Assembly: GCA_964569695.1 (NCBI GenBank)
Contig: CAZMUA010000012.1
Location: 1-64,000, forward strand
Source of the DNA: UBA8106 sp964569695
GTDB taxonomy: Bacteria; Acidobacteriota; Vicinamibacteria; Vicinamibacterales; UBA823
Length of the DNA: 64,000 nt
Direction: 5' to 3'
Under the pieces are notes generated by a model, which was given only the letters and a program-made list of their open reading frames with translations, searched no databases and was not told the DNA's origin. The position numbers and the translations under genes were made by a program. Positions 63,947 to 64,000 of the stretch are shown here, piece after piece. Numbering within the stretch: the first letter of the stretch is position 1; each line of letters starts with the position of its first letter.

Positions 63947-64000
63947 ATGAAGCGCCTCAGTTTAATGATATTTGGCATGCTGTTCGCCATGATTACTCTG
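63947..64000 (+). CDS. Start of a secreted or membrane protein gene, cut by the window end
   Basis: The ATG at 63947 has AAGGAGA six bases upstream. The 18 codons in the window give MKRLSLMIFGMLFAMITL, a positive N terminus with a hydrophobic core, which is a signal peptide or membrane anchor. Nothing else can be said. It is divergent from the dehydrogenase gene. Confidence 0.6.
   Translation, partial: MKRLSLMIFGMLFAMITL

Noticed and set aside
1..64000. CRISPR array, insertion sequence or prophage
   Set aside because: No regularly spaced repeats, transposase or phage structural genes were seen.

Overview
The window reads as a chromosomal segment of a Gram-negative, free-living, aerobic-type heterotroph. 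Gram-negative markers are lpxC, a TonB-dependent receptor with an N-terminal carboxypeptidase-regulatory-like domain, an Omp85 (BamA/TamA) protein, a TamB-like protein and several lipoproteins. A VWA protein of the kind described as 'VWFA-related Acidobacterial domain', together with trmFO, the class II ribonucleotide reductase nrdJ and the carboxypeptidase-like receptor, points to Acidobacteriota (perhaps a Vicinamibacteria relative with moderate GC). That placement is inference; no rRNA gene is present to test it. No phage, insertion sequence, integrase other than XerC, CRISPR array or toxin-antitoxin pair was seen. The window is mostly core genome.

Layout. 1-0.4 kb: three tRNA genes (two tandem arginine isoacceptors and a lysine tRNA), the last followed after 11 bases by a TudS/DUF523-DUF1722 gene. 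1.4-9.8 kb: an accessory-looking block with a PepSY membrane protein and TonB-dependent receptor (minus strand), facing a Tat-exported aldo/keto reductase and an ATP/ADP-translocase-like transporter, then a small secreted protein, a TerB-like protein and an AI-2E family transporter. 10.1-18.2 kb: tRNA-Leu and the protein quality-control run tig-clpP-clpX-lon, followed by engB-rho-rpmE. 18.2-23.1 kb: SDR oxidoreductase, nrdJ with a structured leader and a clear intrinsic terminator, and a CPBP protease. 23.1-42.5 kb: a long minus-strand series. In transcription order it has an ECF sigma factor, its anti-sigma factor, a VWA protein, a lipoprotein, hslV-hslU, an FN3 lipoprotein, a transaldolase-like aldolase, the three subunits of an acyl-CoA carboxylase, a TamB-like protein, a seven-POTRA Omp85 protein and a SurA-N-type chaperone. 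Many of these genes overlap by one to four bases. 42.6-49.4 kb: an ABC-F ATPase, then topA-trmFO-xerC. 49.8-54.0 kb: a TPR/lipoprotein pair, then rplU-rpmA-obg-nadD-rsfS. 54.0-63.8 kb: minus-strand tmk, lysA, lpxC, uvrA, an IPT/NHL propeller protein, an HNH nuclease, an atypical DapA-family aldolase and a 2,4-diaminopentanoate-dehydrogenase-like enzyme. A signal-peptide gene starts at 63947 and runs off the window.

How the parts fit. Cytosolic proteostasis is represented twice (Tig/ClpXP/Lon and HslVU). Outer-membrane biogenesis is concentrated in the TamB/Omp85/SurA-N series, which is transcribed together with a biotin-dependent carboxylase. The ribosome and GTPase operon rplU-rpmA-obg-nadD-rsfS is conventional. 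The least ordinary material is the nrdJ leader RNA, the carboxylase-to-TamB-to-Omp85 operon, the sigma/anti-sigma/VWA/lipoprotein operon, the aldolase-dehydrogenase pair near 62-64 kb, and several palindromes or repeats at promoters (lpxC, the ABC-F gene, rplU, rpmE). I did not find a complete new defence or mobile system here.
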